Positions 29,106-37,396 of a DNA stretch of 64,000 nucleotides are shown piece after piece (positions within the stretch are counted from its first letter, which is position 1; each line of letters begins with the position of its first letter). The translations under genes and the position numbers were made by a program. The stretch covers positions 186,001-250,000 of the forward strand of contig NZ_FUZQ01000001.1 in assembly GCF_900167525.1 (NCBI RefSeq). Reading direction: 5' to 3'. Origin of the DNA: Krasilnikoviella flava. Lineage in GTDB: Bacteria; Actinomycetota; Actinomycetes; Actinomycetales; Cellulomonadaceae. Below the pieces are notes generated by a model. That model did no database searches. It was not told where the DNA came from and was given only the letters and a program-made list of their open reading frames with translations.

Positions 29106-29204
29106 AGCCGGTCGAGACCTTCGTCGCGGGGACGTATCCCTCCCGAAGTGGAGGGCGCCCTGGCGCCCGTGAACGCGTCCCCGCGACGAAGGTCTCGACC
29201 GGCT
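29106..29204. terminator. Long 29-bp palindrome downstream of hpf
   Basis: Arms 29106-29134 and 29176-29204 are exact reverse complements, starting AGCCGGTCGAGACC. The 41-nt loop contains a further short stem (GGCGCC twice, 29154-29167). It lies 35 nt after the hpf stop on the minus strand and upstream of the YcaQ-type gene. The GGTCGAGAC word is shared with the repeat region at 46894-47003. Confidence 0.7.
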
Positions 29205-29238
29205 CGACCGCAAGCCCGAAAAGGGCCCGCGGATCAGA

Positions 29239-29901
29239 TCACGTCAGTTCCGTCACCGGCTCCACGCCGCCGACCGTCGAGTCGAGCTCGATCACGCCGT
29301 ACGTCCAGCCCCGGCGACGGTAGACGGCCGAGGGACGCGCGGTCTCCTTGTCGATGAAGAGGAAGAAGTCGTGACCCACCATCTCCATCTGGTAGACCGC
29401 GTCGTCGACGGTCATCGGCTCGGCGTGGTGCAGCTTGCGCCGGATCACCACCGGGGAGTCGCCGAGCTGCTGCTCGACGGCGTCGCCGGGCTCCGCGAGT
29501 GCGACCGGCGCAGTCTGGGGCGCCACGGCCTCGGCCGCGGCGACCTCGTCGTAGGGGCGGACGTCCACGGACGGGAGGACGCCGTTGCCGCGGCGGCGGT
29601 GGTCCTTGCGGCGGTCGCGCGATCGGCGCAACCTCTCGCTGAGCTTGTCCAACGCGATGTCGAGGGCACCGAACCTGTCGTCCGCCGCGGCCTCCGCGCG
29701 GATCACGGGCCCCTTGTCGTGCACGGTGAGCTCCACCCGCTCACGGACCTCGGAGAGCCGCGGGTTGTTCTCGCGCGTCACCTCCACGTCCACCCGACGG
29801 GCGGCCGGTGCGAGCTGGGTGACCTTGCTCAGCTTGTCCTCCACGTGACGGCGGAACCGGTCCGCCACCTCCGTGTGCCTGCCGACGACGACGATCTCCA
29901 T
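29239..29901 (-). CDS. hpf: Long-form ribosome hibernation promoting factor
   Basis: The 220-residue protein has an N-terminal HPF/RaiA domain (about 1-100, MEIVVVGRHTEVADRFRRHV) that occupies the decoding region of idle 30S subunits, and a C-terminal dimerisation domain (about 155-215, VVIRRKLHHAEPMTVDDAVY, HDFFLFIDKE) that joins ribosomes into 100S dimers. A basic linker with an Arg-rich stretch separates them. ATG 29901 is the only start that fits the family; the frame continues far upstream. A TAGCCT -10 (complement 30095-30100) at the end of comF implies a leader near 190 nt, rich in hairpins. Confidence 0.93.
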   Translation of the reverse strand: MEIVVVGRHTEVADRFRRHVEDKLSKVTQLAPAARRVDVEVTRENNPRLSEVRERVELTVHDKGPVIRAEAAADDRFGALDIALDKLSERLRRSRDRRKDHRRRGNGVLPSVDVRPYDEVAAAEAVAPQTAPVALAEPGDAVEQQLGDSPVVIRRKLHHAEPMTVDDAVYQMEMVGHDFFLFIDKETARPSAVYRRRGWTYGVIELDSTVGGVEPVTELT

Positions 29902-30094
29902 CGTGTTGCTCCACTTCGTCGTGAGGCCGCCCACTGCACGAGCGGCCCGAGATGTTCCTCTGGGCACCCCGGTGGGGCGCCGTGTCTGGCACCACCTCCC
30001 GGGTCGCCGGACCGTGGTCCGGACCGCTCGTGGGTCGCACGGGCGACCGTCCCGGACCGAGGTCTCGGGGGCGTCTCGCCCGCGTGGGACCCTC
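29902..30094 (-). promoter_or_regulatory. Long hpf leader region
   Basis: No gene is seen here. TAGCCT (complement 30100-30095) inside the end of comF predicts a start near 30088. The intervening ~187 nt hold several inverted repeats, for example CGGACC and GGTCCG flanking GT near 30010. It could be a regulated leader, or a second promoter nearer the gene may have been missed. Confidence 0.4.
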
Positions 30095-30941
30095 AGGCTA
30101 ACCCCCTCTCGCGCACCAGGTACACCGCTGGCCCCGGGAGATTCGTGGCGGCTCTCGTGACGGTCCCGGGAGGCGGCGTCGCGCCCACCACCAGGGCACC
30201 GACGACGTCGGCCCCGGCGTCCTCGAGAGCACGCTCGGCGGCCGCCAGCGTCGATCCGGTCGTGAGGACGTCGTCCACGAGGAGGACGGCGGGGCGGGGT
30301 CCGCCGGCACGCTCGAGCGCCCGGTCGCGCGCCGCCACGGACCCGGTGAGGTTGCGCCCGCGGGCACGCGCCCCGAGGCCCACCTGGTCGCGTCCGCGGC
30401 CCCGCCGGGTCAGTGCCGGGACGACGGTCGCGCCGGCGCCGCCGTCGCGCAGCCCGGTCGCGGCGGCACGGGCCAGCACGCGCACGTGGTCGCGCCCGCG
30501 GGCGCGCCGCGACGCGGCCGTGGAGGGGGCGCCGACGACGAGCAGCGTCCGGCCGGCGACGGCGCCGCGCACCCGGGCCGCGACGTCGCGCGCCGCGGCC
30601 CGCACGGGCGGGGCCAGGAGCCGGTCCAGGTCGACACGGCCCCGGTCCTTCCAGGCGACGACGACCTCCCGCACGGGACCCGCGTACGCCGCGAGCGCCC
30701 ACACCGGCAGGGCGGGCACGTCGTCCAGCCGGTCCAGCCGCCCGGCCGCGGTCTCGACCCGCACCGGCGGGCCGTCCAGCAGGGACCGGCAGGCGGGGCA
30801 CCAGGGGACGTCGAGGGCCCCGCACCCGGGGCAGGCCACCGGGACGACGAGTCGGGCCAGCTCGCGCAGCCAGCCGGCGACGACGCGGGGCGGTGCGGCG
30901 GTCGGCGTCGGGGTGGGCGGCGCTGCCGGGGACGTGGTCAT
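30093..30941 (-). CDS. ComF-type phosphoribosyltransferase
   Basis: The 282-residue protein starts with a zinc-ribbon-like region (CPGCGALDVPWCPACRSLL at about 38-56) and ends with a type I phosphoribosyltransferase domain carrying the PRPP loop AVLLVDDVLTTGSTLAAA. This is the ComF plan; ComF is needed for DNA uptake in competent bacteria, but actinobacterial homologues are conserved without known competence. ATG 30941 may be leaderless behind CACGCT (complement 30948-30953). It lies between lpqB and hpf, the same order as in mycobacteria (Rv3244c-Rv3242c-Rv3241c). Confidence 0.87.
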   Translation of the reverse strand: MTTSPAAPPTPTPTAAPPRVVAGWLRELARLVVPVACPGCGALDVPWCPACRSLLDGPPVRVETAAGRLDRLDDVPALPVWALAAYAGPVREVVVAWKDRGRVDLDRLLAPPVRAAARDVAARVRGAVAGRTLLVVGAPSTAASRRARGRDHVRVLARAAATGLRDGGAGATVVPALTRRGRGRDQVGLGARARGRNLTGSVAARDRALERAGGPRPAVLLVDDVLTTGSTLAAAERALEDAGADVVGALVVGATPPPGTVTRAATNLPGPAVYLVRERGLA

Positions 30942-31019
30942 GCCGTCAGCGTGTCGCGCCGGGACGGTCGCGCCGGCCCCCGACCGGCGGCCTGGGGACG
31001 GCCGCGGACTGGGGGCAGC

Positions 31020-31037
31020 GTCCCGCGCGCGCGGGAC
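31020..31037 (-). terminator. Palindrome after the mtrA-mtrB-lpqB operon
   Basis: GTCCCGCGCGCGCGGGAC is a perfect 18-bp palindrome 28 nt downstream of the lpqB stop and upstream of comF. It is the only strong hairpin between the two genes, so it probably ends or attenuates the mtrAB-lpqB transcript. Confidence 0.6.
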
Positions 31038-31065
31038 CGCCCGGCGTCCGTCAGCCGGGGAGCCG

Positions 31066-32832
31066 TCAGCCCGGGTAGGCGACGAGGTCGACGTCGTCCG
31101 ACACCATCGACCACAGCGCGGAGCTCTGCCGCGAGTACAGCGTGCCGCCCTCGTCCACGGTGAGCATGGCGCCCGTGCCGACCGACGCCGTCACCCAGCG
31201 CGGGTCGGCCACCCCGGGCTGCGCCCGGGACAGCCCGCCCTGCCCGGCGAGGCCGCCGACGCCGGCGAGGAAGACCGCGCCGTCGCCGTCCGACTCCCGG
31301 CCGATCAGTGCGAGCGCCGCCTCGTCCTGCCACACCGCCTGTGTCACCTGGCGCACGGACGCGCCGACCTGCACCGGCGCCGAGAGGCCGGTCGGGACGT
31401 TCTCCGCATCGCGGACCACGCCCGCCACGTGCACCAGGCGGCCGCTCGGTCCGGAGCTGACGATCGCCACGCGCGCGCCCTCCGGCGACACCCGCACCGA
31501 CTGGATGGTGCGCGACGAGAGCCAGTCGACGTCCAACGTTCGTACCGCCCCCGACGCGAGCGCCACCAGGAGCTCCGACCCCTGCGCGCTCCACACGGCG
31601 CCGAACCGGTCGACGGACGGCGCTACCAGCTTGGTGCCGGACAGGAGCAGGTCGGGCGCGTCGTCGCCCGTGACGCGGACGATGCGCTCCGTGCCGTCGC
31701 GCACGACGACCGGCTCGTCCCCGGGGCCGGCGGCGAGGGCCGTCGGGTCGAGGCCGGCGAGCGAGACCGGCTCGTCCGGCTCGCGCAGCTCGCGCCCGAC
31801 GACCCGCACGAGCTTGCCGCCGGTGAGCGCCAGCGCCTCCCCCGACGTCCGGGGGGCGGAGATCGCGTCGGTACCCGCGATCGTGAGCGGCGTGTTCCGG
31901 TCGGAGAGCACGACCGTGCGGCCCTCCCCCTCCGCGAGCGTCGCCTGCAGCTGTGCGGCGGCGAGCGACCGCTGCTCGGCGCTGGCCTGCGAGATCGTCG
32001 ACGTGAGGCTCACGTCGATGGTGCCGTCGTCGGTCACCGTCACCGCGTCGATGGCGAGCGACGTACCCTCCGGGATGACCGTCGTCGTCGAGTCCTGCAG
32101 CCATTCCGGCGGGCCCGCCAGGACCTCGCTGGTCGCGTCGGTGCGCCAGGTCTGGCGCGGGAACCACCGCGTGTCCGGTACCCACCAGGTGAGGTCGGGC
32201 GTCGGGAAGTAGAGGTTCGTCGGGTGGAAGGCCTGGCCGAAGAACGCCGCCGGCAGCATGAGGCCGTCCTCGAGCTGGGAGATCCGCCACTCCCCGCCCG
32301 GGCTGCGGGTCAGGCCGAAGGACACCGTGAACTCCGACGTCCTCGGCTCCTCCGTGTACATGCCCCGCTCGTCGAGCGTCGCGACCACGCGCACGGTCGC
32401 GTCGACGGTCGTCTCGGTGGCGTCCGCCGGGACGTCGTCGAGCTCGAGCTCGGGGTCCTCCTCGAGCACCAGCACGCGCGCGTACCGGTCCCACCCCTCC
32501 CAGGCCGGATCCGTCACGTACTCCTGAGCGACGGCGAAGGACGAGCTGGAGGTAGGGCCGAGCTGCGCCACGCTCAGGAAGCCCTGCACCACCTGGTCGG
32601 GGCTGGCGCCGGCCGCCGGCCCGGACGCGATGTACCCGATCTCGCTGATGTTCTCCAGCTCGGTGTCGCCGTCGCGCACCGGACCGTTCGTGGGGATGCG
32701 CGCGCACGCGACGGTCACGGCGAGCACGGCCGTGGCGGCGAGCAGCGCCGCGAGCCGGCGACGCCGGCGGCGCACGGGCCGGTTCGTCGACGCACGCTCG
32801 GAGGTGGACATGGTCACGGGCGTGGTCGTCAT
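31066..32832 (-). CDS. lpqB: Lipoprotein LpqB, MtrAB accessory
   Basis: The 588-residue lipoprotein has a basic N terminus, a hydrophobic segment and lipobox TVAC with Cys43, then a GerMN-like region (about 200-340, including IDVSLTSTISQASAEQRSLA) and a beta-propeller-like C-terminal half. In mycobacteria LpqB interacts with the sensor MtrB and modulates MtrA signalling. ATG 32832 overlaps the mtrB stop in TCAT; an in-frame ATG seven codons later is an alternative. Last gene of the operon. Confidence 0.93.
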   Translation of the reverse strand: MTTTPVTMSTSERASTNRPVRRRRRRLAALLAATAVLAVTVACARIPTNGPVRDGDTELENISEIGYIASGPAAGASPDQVVQGFLSVAQLGPTSSSSFAVAQEYVTDPAWEGWDRYARVLVLEEDPELELDDVPADATETTVDATVRVVATLDERGMYTEEPRTSEFTVSFGLTRSPGGEWRISQLEDGLMLPAAFFGQAFHPTNLYFPTPDLTWWVPDTRWFPRQTWRTDATSEVLAGPPEWLQDSTTTVIPEGTSLAIDAVTVTDDGTIDVSLTSTISQASAEQRSLAAAQLQATLAEGEGRTVVLSDRNTPLTIAGTDAISAPRTSGEALALTGGKLVRVVGRELREPDEPVSLAGLDPTALAAGPGDEPVVVRDGTERIVRVTGDDAPDLLLSGTKLVAPSVDRFGAVWSAQGSELLVALASGAVRTLDVDWLSSRTIQSVRVSPEGARVAIVSSGPSGRLVHVAGVVRDAENVPTGLSAPVQVGASVRQVTQAVWQDEAALALIGRESDGDGAVFLAGVGGLAGQGGLSRAQPGVADPRWVTASVGTGAMLTVDEGGTLYSRQSSALWSMVSDDVDLVAYPG

Positions 32833-34631
32833 CGGGCCTCCTCGTCGACGTCGGGCCGGACGGTCGGGACGTGCGCGTGGGCGATGTCCACGCCGTCGAT
32901 GTCCACGACCCCGAGCTCGGGGATGGCGGTGGGGGTGGGCCCGGTCGGCGGGTTCACCACGGGGAGCTGCCCGGTGGGCGGCGCCGTCACCCCCTTCGAC
33001 GGCCCCTCGAGGGGCAGGGGCGAGCGAGCCAGCCGGATCCCGGCGCGGCGCGGCAGCGTGAGCCGGAAGCTCGCGCCCTCCCCCGGGCGCCCCCAGGCCT
33101 CGAGCCGGCCCGCGTGCAGGCGTGCGTCCTCGAGCGAGATCGCGAGGCCCAGCCCGGTGCCGCCCGTCGTGCGGGCCCGAGCCGGGTCGGCCCGCCAGAA
33201 GCGGTGGAAGACACGGTCGATCTCGTCGGGGGCGAGCCCCACGCCGTGGTCGCGCACCACGACCGCGACGGCGTCCGCATCCACCCCGACGGTGACCTCG
33301 ACGGGCTTGCCCTCGGCGTGCTCGACGGCGTTCACGACCAGGTTGCGCACGATGCGCTCCACGCGGCGCGGGTCGACGTCCGCCGTGGCCGGCTCGTCCG
33401 GGAGGGTGACGGACAGGAAGACGTGCTTGCTCTCGGCGAGCGGCATCGACGCGTCGGCCACGGCCGCGACGACGTCGCGCAGGTCCCGCTGCTCGACGTC
33501 GAGCACCGCCGCACCGGCGTCGAACCGGCTGATCTCCAGGAGGTCCGTGAGCAGGATCTCGAAGCGGTCGAGCTGGGTGTAGAGCAGCTCGGCGGACCGG
33601 CGGGCGGCCGGGTCGAGGTCGTCGCGCGAGGCGTGGATCACCTCGCCCGCCATCCGGATCGTGGTCAGCGGGGTGCGCAGCTCGTGCGAGACGTCGGAGA
33701 CGAAGCGGCGCTGCGCGGCGGAGAGCTCCTCCATGCGCGCGATCTGGTCCTCGAGGTTGCCCGCCATCTCGTTGAACGTGCGGGTGAGCGTCGCCATCTC
33801 GTCCTGCCCCTTGGCATCGGGCAGCCGCTCGTCGAGGTGTCCGTCGGCCAGCCGCGACGCGACCGTCGCCGCCCGGCGCACGGGCGCGACGGTCTGCCGG
33901 GTCACGACCCACGTGAGCACGCCGAGCAGCGCGAGGATCGCGAGCGCGCCGATCGCGAGGGTGCGCTGCACGAACGACAGCGTCTCCTGCTCGGCCTGCA
34001 GCGAGTAGATCGCGTACAGCTCGTAGGTGCCGATCGACGGGACCTCGACCGTCGAACCGACGACGACGCCCGGTTCCGACACCTCGGAGTCCGTGTACTC
34101 GGCGGGGATCTGCACCGACTGGAGCACCTGGCCGGCGGTGGCGCGCGTGGACTCGCGCAGGTCCTCGCTGATGATGTCCTTGATCCCCGGCTGGGTGCCC
34201 GTGTCGGCGAGGCGCTGCGGCTGGTCGGGGGCGCTGAGCAGCAGGAAGTCCTGCGCGCTCGACGCGCTCGACGCGAGGGTCTGCACCATCTGGGTGAGCA
34301 GCAGCTGCAGGTCGGAGCGCGACGTCGCGGGAGAGATGGAGAACGAGGTGCGGACCTGCTCGGTCATGGACGCGTTCTCGCGCTCGATGCGGTCCACGCG
34401 CTGCTCGAAGAGCCCGTCCCGGATCGAGATCGACAGGTAGAGGCCGAGGAGGGCGACCGCGACGACGCCCAGCGCGAGCGCCGACGTCACGACCCGCAGC
34501 TGCAGCGACGACCGCCACCGCCGGACGACGTACCGCGTCCGCGAGACGGCCCATGCGCGCCACCGCCGCCACGTCCGGCGGACGCGGCGCGCGGCGGGCT
34601 CAGCGCGGGGCACCGGCCTTGTAGCCCACAC
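32829..34631 (-). CDS. mtrB: Sensor histidine kinase MtrB
   Basis: The 600-residue membrane kinase has two membrane segments (about 48-70 and 225-245) flanking an extracellular domain, a HAMP domain, the H-box FVSDVSHELRTPLTTIR and an ATPase domain with NLVVNAVEHAEGK, DHGVGLAPDE and TGGTGLGLAI. A ~90-residue Pro-rich cytoplasmic tail follows. MtrB phosphorylates MtrA to couple envelope status to cell division and wall hydrolases. The start is uncertain: GTG 34631 overlaps mtrA by 32 nt, and GTG 34613 by 14 nt would be less extreme. Confidence 0.94.
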   Translation of the reverse strand: MWATRPVPRAEPAARRVRRTWRRWRAWAVSRTRYVVRRWRSSLQLRVVTSALALGVVAVALLGLYLSISIRDGLFEQRVDRIERENASMTEQVRTSFSISPATSRSDLQLLLTQMVQTLASSASSAQDFLLLSAPDQPQRLADTGTQPGIKDIISEDLRESTRATAGQVLQSVQIPAEYTDSEVSEPGVVVGSTVEVPSIGTYELYAIYSLQAEQETLSFVQRTLAIGALAILALLGVLTWVVTRQTVAPVRRAATVASRLADGHLDERLPDAKGQDEMATLTRTFNEMAGNLEDQIARMEELSAAQRRFVSDVSHELRTPLTTIRMAGEVIHASRDDLDPAARRSAELLYTQLDRFEILLTDLLEISRFDAGAAVLDVEQRDLRDVVAAVADASMPLAESKHVFLSVTLPDEPATADVDPRRVERIVRNLVVNAVEHAEGKPVEVTVGVDADAVAVVVRDHGVGLAPDEIDRVFHRFWRADPARARTTGGTGLGLAISLEDARLHAGRLEAWGRPGEGASFRLTLPRRAGIRLARSPLPLEGPSKGVTAPPTGQLPVVNPPTGPTPTAIPELGVVDIDGVDIAHAHVPTVRPDVDEEAR

Positions 34632-35280
34632 CCCGCACGGTCAGCACGACCGTCGGGTTCTCGGGGTCGCGCTCCACCTTGGAGCGCAGGCGCTGCACGT
34701 GCACGTTGACCAGGCGGGTGTCGGCGCTGTGCCGGTACCCCCACACCTTCTCCAGCAGCACCTCGCGCGTGAAGACCTGCCAGGGCTTGCGGGCCAGGGC
34801 CACGAGCAGGTCGAACTCCAGCGGGGTGAGGCTGATGCGCTCGCCGTCGCGCACCACGTTGTGGCCGGTGACATCGATCTCGACGTCACCGATGCGCACG
34901 CGCTCGGGGCCGGGCTCGTCGGTGCGGCGCAGCCGGGTCCGGATGCGCGCGACGAGCTCCTTGGGCTTGAAGGGCTTCGTCACGTAGTCGTCGGCCCCGG
35001 ACTCGAGGCCGAGCACGACGTCGACGGTGTCCGTCTTGGCCGTGAGCATGATGATCGGCACGCCGGACTCGGCGCGGATCTCGCGGGCGACCTCGATGCC
35101 GTCCTTGCCCGGCAGCATCAGGTCGAGCAGGACGAGGTCGGGCTGCTCGTCCCGGAAGGCGACGAGGGCACCGTCGCCGTCGGCGCAGAACGTCGGTTCG
35201 AAACCTTCCGACTTCAGGACGATGCCGATCATCTCGGACAGCGCAGTGTCGTCGTCGACCACCAGGACACGGGACTTCAT
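34600..35280 (-). CDS. mtrA: Response regulator MtrA
   Basis: The 226-residue OmpR-type regulator has a receiver domain (VLVVDDD, phosphorylation site Asp in LVLLDLMLPGKDG, Lys in YVTKPF) and a winged-helix domain with LTPLEFDLLVALARKP and SADTRLVNVHVQRLRSKVE. It is essential or nearly so in many actinobacteria and controls cell wall remodelling, DNA replication and osmotic responses. ATG 35280 has no ribosome-binding site; CATCAT (complement 35287-35292) 6 nt upstream may be a weak leaderless -10. Divergent from the MoxR-cluster operon. Confidence 0.96.
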   Translation of the reverse strand: MKSRVLVVDDDTALSEMIGIVLKSEGFEPTFCADGDGALVAFRDEQPDLVLLDLMLPGKDGIEVAREIRAESGVPIIMLTAKTDTVDVVLGLESGADDYVTKPFKPKELVARIRTRLRRTDEPGPERVRIGDVEIDVTGHNVVRDGERISLTPLEFDLLVALARKPWQVFTREVLLEKVWGYRHSADTRLVNVHVQRLRSKVERDPENPTVVLTVRGVGYKAGAPR

Positions 35281-35483
35281 GGGGCCATGATGCCAGGCCT
35301 CGGGCATGTTTCCGTGGAATCGACCGGTGGAAAGCCGCGTGAGGGAGCGGCCGCGCCGTACTAGGGTCAGGACGACCGGCGTCACCACCGGCCATCAGCA
35401 CGACCCACCAGCATCTCCCACCAGCCCCGTCCGCCGACGACGCGTCGGCACGACCCGACCGCCCTGCAGCCCGGGAGGCCGCG

Positions 35484-36713
35484 ATGAGCACGCCCGACCA
35501 GCCCACACCGCCGTCCGGCTGGGGCGACGCCACCGAGCCGCCGCGGTACGGCCAGCGCGCGCCTGAGGGCACCCCGCAGCCGCCCGGGTACGGGCAGCAG
35601 GGGCAAGGCCAGTACGGGCAGGGCCAGTACGGCCAGCAGTACGGCCAGGCTCAGTACGGCCCACGGCCCCCCAGCGCTCCCGGCCCGTACGGCCCGTCCG
35701 CGACCAAGCCCGGCGTCGTGCCGCTGCGCCCGCTGTCGCTCGGCGAGATCTACGACGGCGCGTTCACCGCGATCCGACACAACCCGAAGGTGATGCTCGG
35801 CGCGGCCACCCTGGTGATCCTGGTGGCGACCGTCCTCGGCGTGCTCGTCGCGCAGCTCCTGGTGCCGGCGATCTCGTCGTCGTTCAGCTCCCTGGCGGAG
35901 ACCGACCCGGAGCTCGCCGACCTCGGCTTCGACAGCCTCATCGCCCAGACGCTCGCGTCGTCCCTCGGGATCAGCCTGACGATGCTGCTCGCCCAGCCGG
36001 TGGTGGAGGGCCTCCTCACGGTGTCGGTGAGCCAGTCGGTCATCGGGCGGAAGCTGAGCCTCGGCGAGGTCTGGGAGCGTCTGCGGGGCCGCGTCGGCCG
36101 GCTGATCGGCTGGGCCCTGCTGCGCGCGCTCGCCGGCGCCGTCCTGACGTTCGCGTGGTTCTTCCTCCTGATCCTGCTCGTCGCCCTGGTCGCCGAGCAG
36201 TCCCCGGGAGCCGCGGTGGGCCTCGGCCTCCTGCTCGGGATCGGGTACCTCGTGCTGCTCGTGTGGCTCGGCGTGCGCGTCGGCCTCGTCGCCCCGGCGC
36301 TCGCGCTCGAGGGGAGCAGGCTGGGCACCACGATCGCACGCGCCTGGCGGCTGACGCGGGGCTCCTTCTGGCGCCTGTTCGGCATCTACCTGCTCGCCGT
36401 CATCATCGTGGGCGCCGTGTCGTACATCATCACGATCCCCATCAGCCTCATCGGCGGGGTGATCGGCGGGACGGGCGGGAGCACCGAGGCGCTGACCACG
36501 GCGACGGTCGTCTCGAGCGTGGTCTCGTCGGTCATCTCCGCCGCGATCACCACGATCTTCATGGCGTCGGTGGTCGCCCTGCTGTACATCGACGTCCGGA
36601 TGCGCCGCGAGGGCCTGGACGTGCAGCTCGCAGCCGCGGCACAGGCGTCGGACGGCGGGCGGCCCGGTGAGCCCGGTCCCCGACCGGGCCCGCCGCCCGG
36701 CATGATCGCGTGA
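35484..36713 (+). CDS. Membrane protein with glycerophosphoryl-diester phosphodiesterase-type membrane domain
   Basis: The 409-residue protein begins with a Gln/Tyr/Gly/Pro-rich tail of about 85 residues with GQYGQ-type repeats, then has about six membrane segments (RPLSLGEIYDGAFTAIRHNP leads into the first). The domain resembles the membrane part of some glycerophosphodiesterases, with no catalytic domain. GGGAGG at 35473-35478 precedes ATG 35484; TAGGGT near 35362 is a candidate -10. Its stop overlaps the next start in GTGA. First gene of the MoxR cluster. Confidence 0.8.
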   Translation: MSTPDQPTPPSGWGDATEPPRYGQRAPEGTPQPPGYGQQGQGQYGQGQYGQQYGQAQYGPRPPSAPGPYGPSATKPGVVPLRPLSLGEIYDGAFTAIRHNPKVMLGAATLVILVATVLGVLVAQLLVPAISSSFSSLAETDPELADLGFDSLIAQTLASSLGISLTMLLAQPVVEGLLTVSVSQSVIGRKLSLGEVWERLRGRVGRLIGWALLRALAGAVLTFAWFFLLILLVALVAEQSPGAAVGLGLLLGIGYLVLLVWLGVRVGLVAPALALEGSRLGTTIARAWRLTRGSFWRLFGIYLLAVIIVGAVSYIITIPISLIGGVIGGTGGSTEALTTATVVSSVVSSVISAAITTIFMASVVALLYIDVRMRREGLDVQLAAAAQASDGGRPGEPGPRPGPPPGMIA

Positions 36714-37396
36714 CCGGCGCGTCGGCGGTGGTGCACGGGGCCCTGGCGGCCCTGCCCGTCGGCGTGCCCGTGGACCCCGACCGGGAGACGGCGCACCGCT
36801 GGCTCCTGGAGGAGCTGTCCCGCCCGGAGTACTCCACGGCGCCCTCCCTGCTGGAGCGCCTGCTGCAGTGGCTCGGCGACCTGTTCGACGGCCTGACGCT
36901 GGGCGAGGGCCGGTTCCCGCTGGCGTTCGTCGTCGTGGTCGTCGTGGTGCTCGTCGCCGTGATCGCCTGGTGGGTGGCCGGGCCCGTGCGGCTGACGCGC
37001 CGCCGGCGACGCTCCGTCGTCGTCCTCGGCGACGACGAGCGCACCGCGGCCGAGCTGCGGGCGTCCGCGGGCGCGGCGGCCGCCCGCGGGGACTGGTCGG
37101 CGGCGGTGCTCGACCGCTTCCGCGCCCTGGTGCGGTCCCTGGAGGAGCGCGTCGTCCTGGACGAGCGCCCGGGCCGCACGGCGCAGGAGGCCGCCCACGA
37201 CGCGGCCGTCCGGCTGCCCGGCGTCGCCGCGGAGCTGCACGGCGCCGCCGGCCTCTTCGACGACGTCTGCTACGGCACGCTCCCCGCCCGCCCCGACGAC
37301 GACCGGCGCCTGCGCGACCTCGACGAGCGGGTGCGCGACCTGCGGCCCGAACCCCGCACGGCCGACGCCCCGCCGAGCGAGGTGGGCGCACCATGA
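36710..37396 (+). CDS. DUF4129 domain protein
   Basis: The 228-residue protein has an extracytoplasmic N-terminal region (RWLLEELSRPEYSTAPSLLERLLQWLGDLF), one strong membrane segment (about 70-92) and a cytoplasmic DUF4129 domain (about 110-200, WSAAVLDRFRALVRSLEERVVLDERPGRTAQEAA). DUF4129 proteins occur in MoxR/DUF58/transglutaminase clusters and their role is unclear. It overlaps both neighbours by four bases, so translation is coupled. Confidence 0.82.
   Translation: MTGASAVVHGALAALPVGVPVDPDRETAHRWLLEELSRPEYSTAPSLLERLLQWLGDLFDGLTLGEGRFPLAFVVVVVVVLVAVIAWWVAGPVRLTRRRRRSVVVLGDDERTAAELRASAGAAAARGDWSAAVLDRFRALVRSLEERVVLDERPGRTAQEAAHDAAVRLPGVAAELHGAAGLFDDVCYGTLPARPDDDRRLRDLDERVRDLRPEPRTADAPPSEVGAP

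Noticed and set aside
35316-35341. Second SigR promoter (GGAAT near 35316)
   Set aside because: Eighteen nucleotides after GGAAT the sequence is GTG, not GTT, and there is no support from position relative to mtrA or the MoxR cluster.
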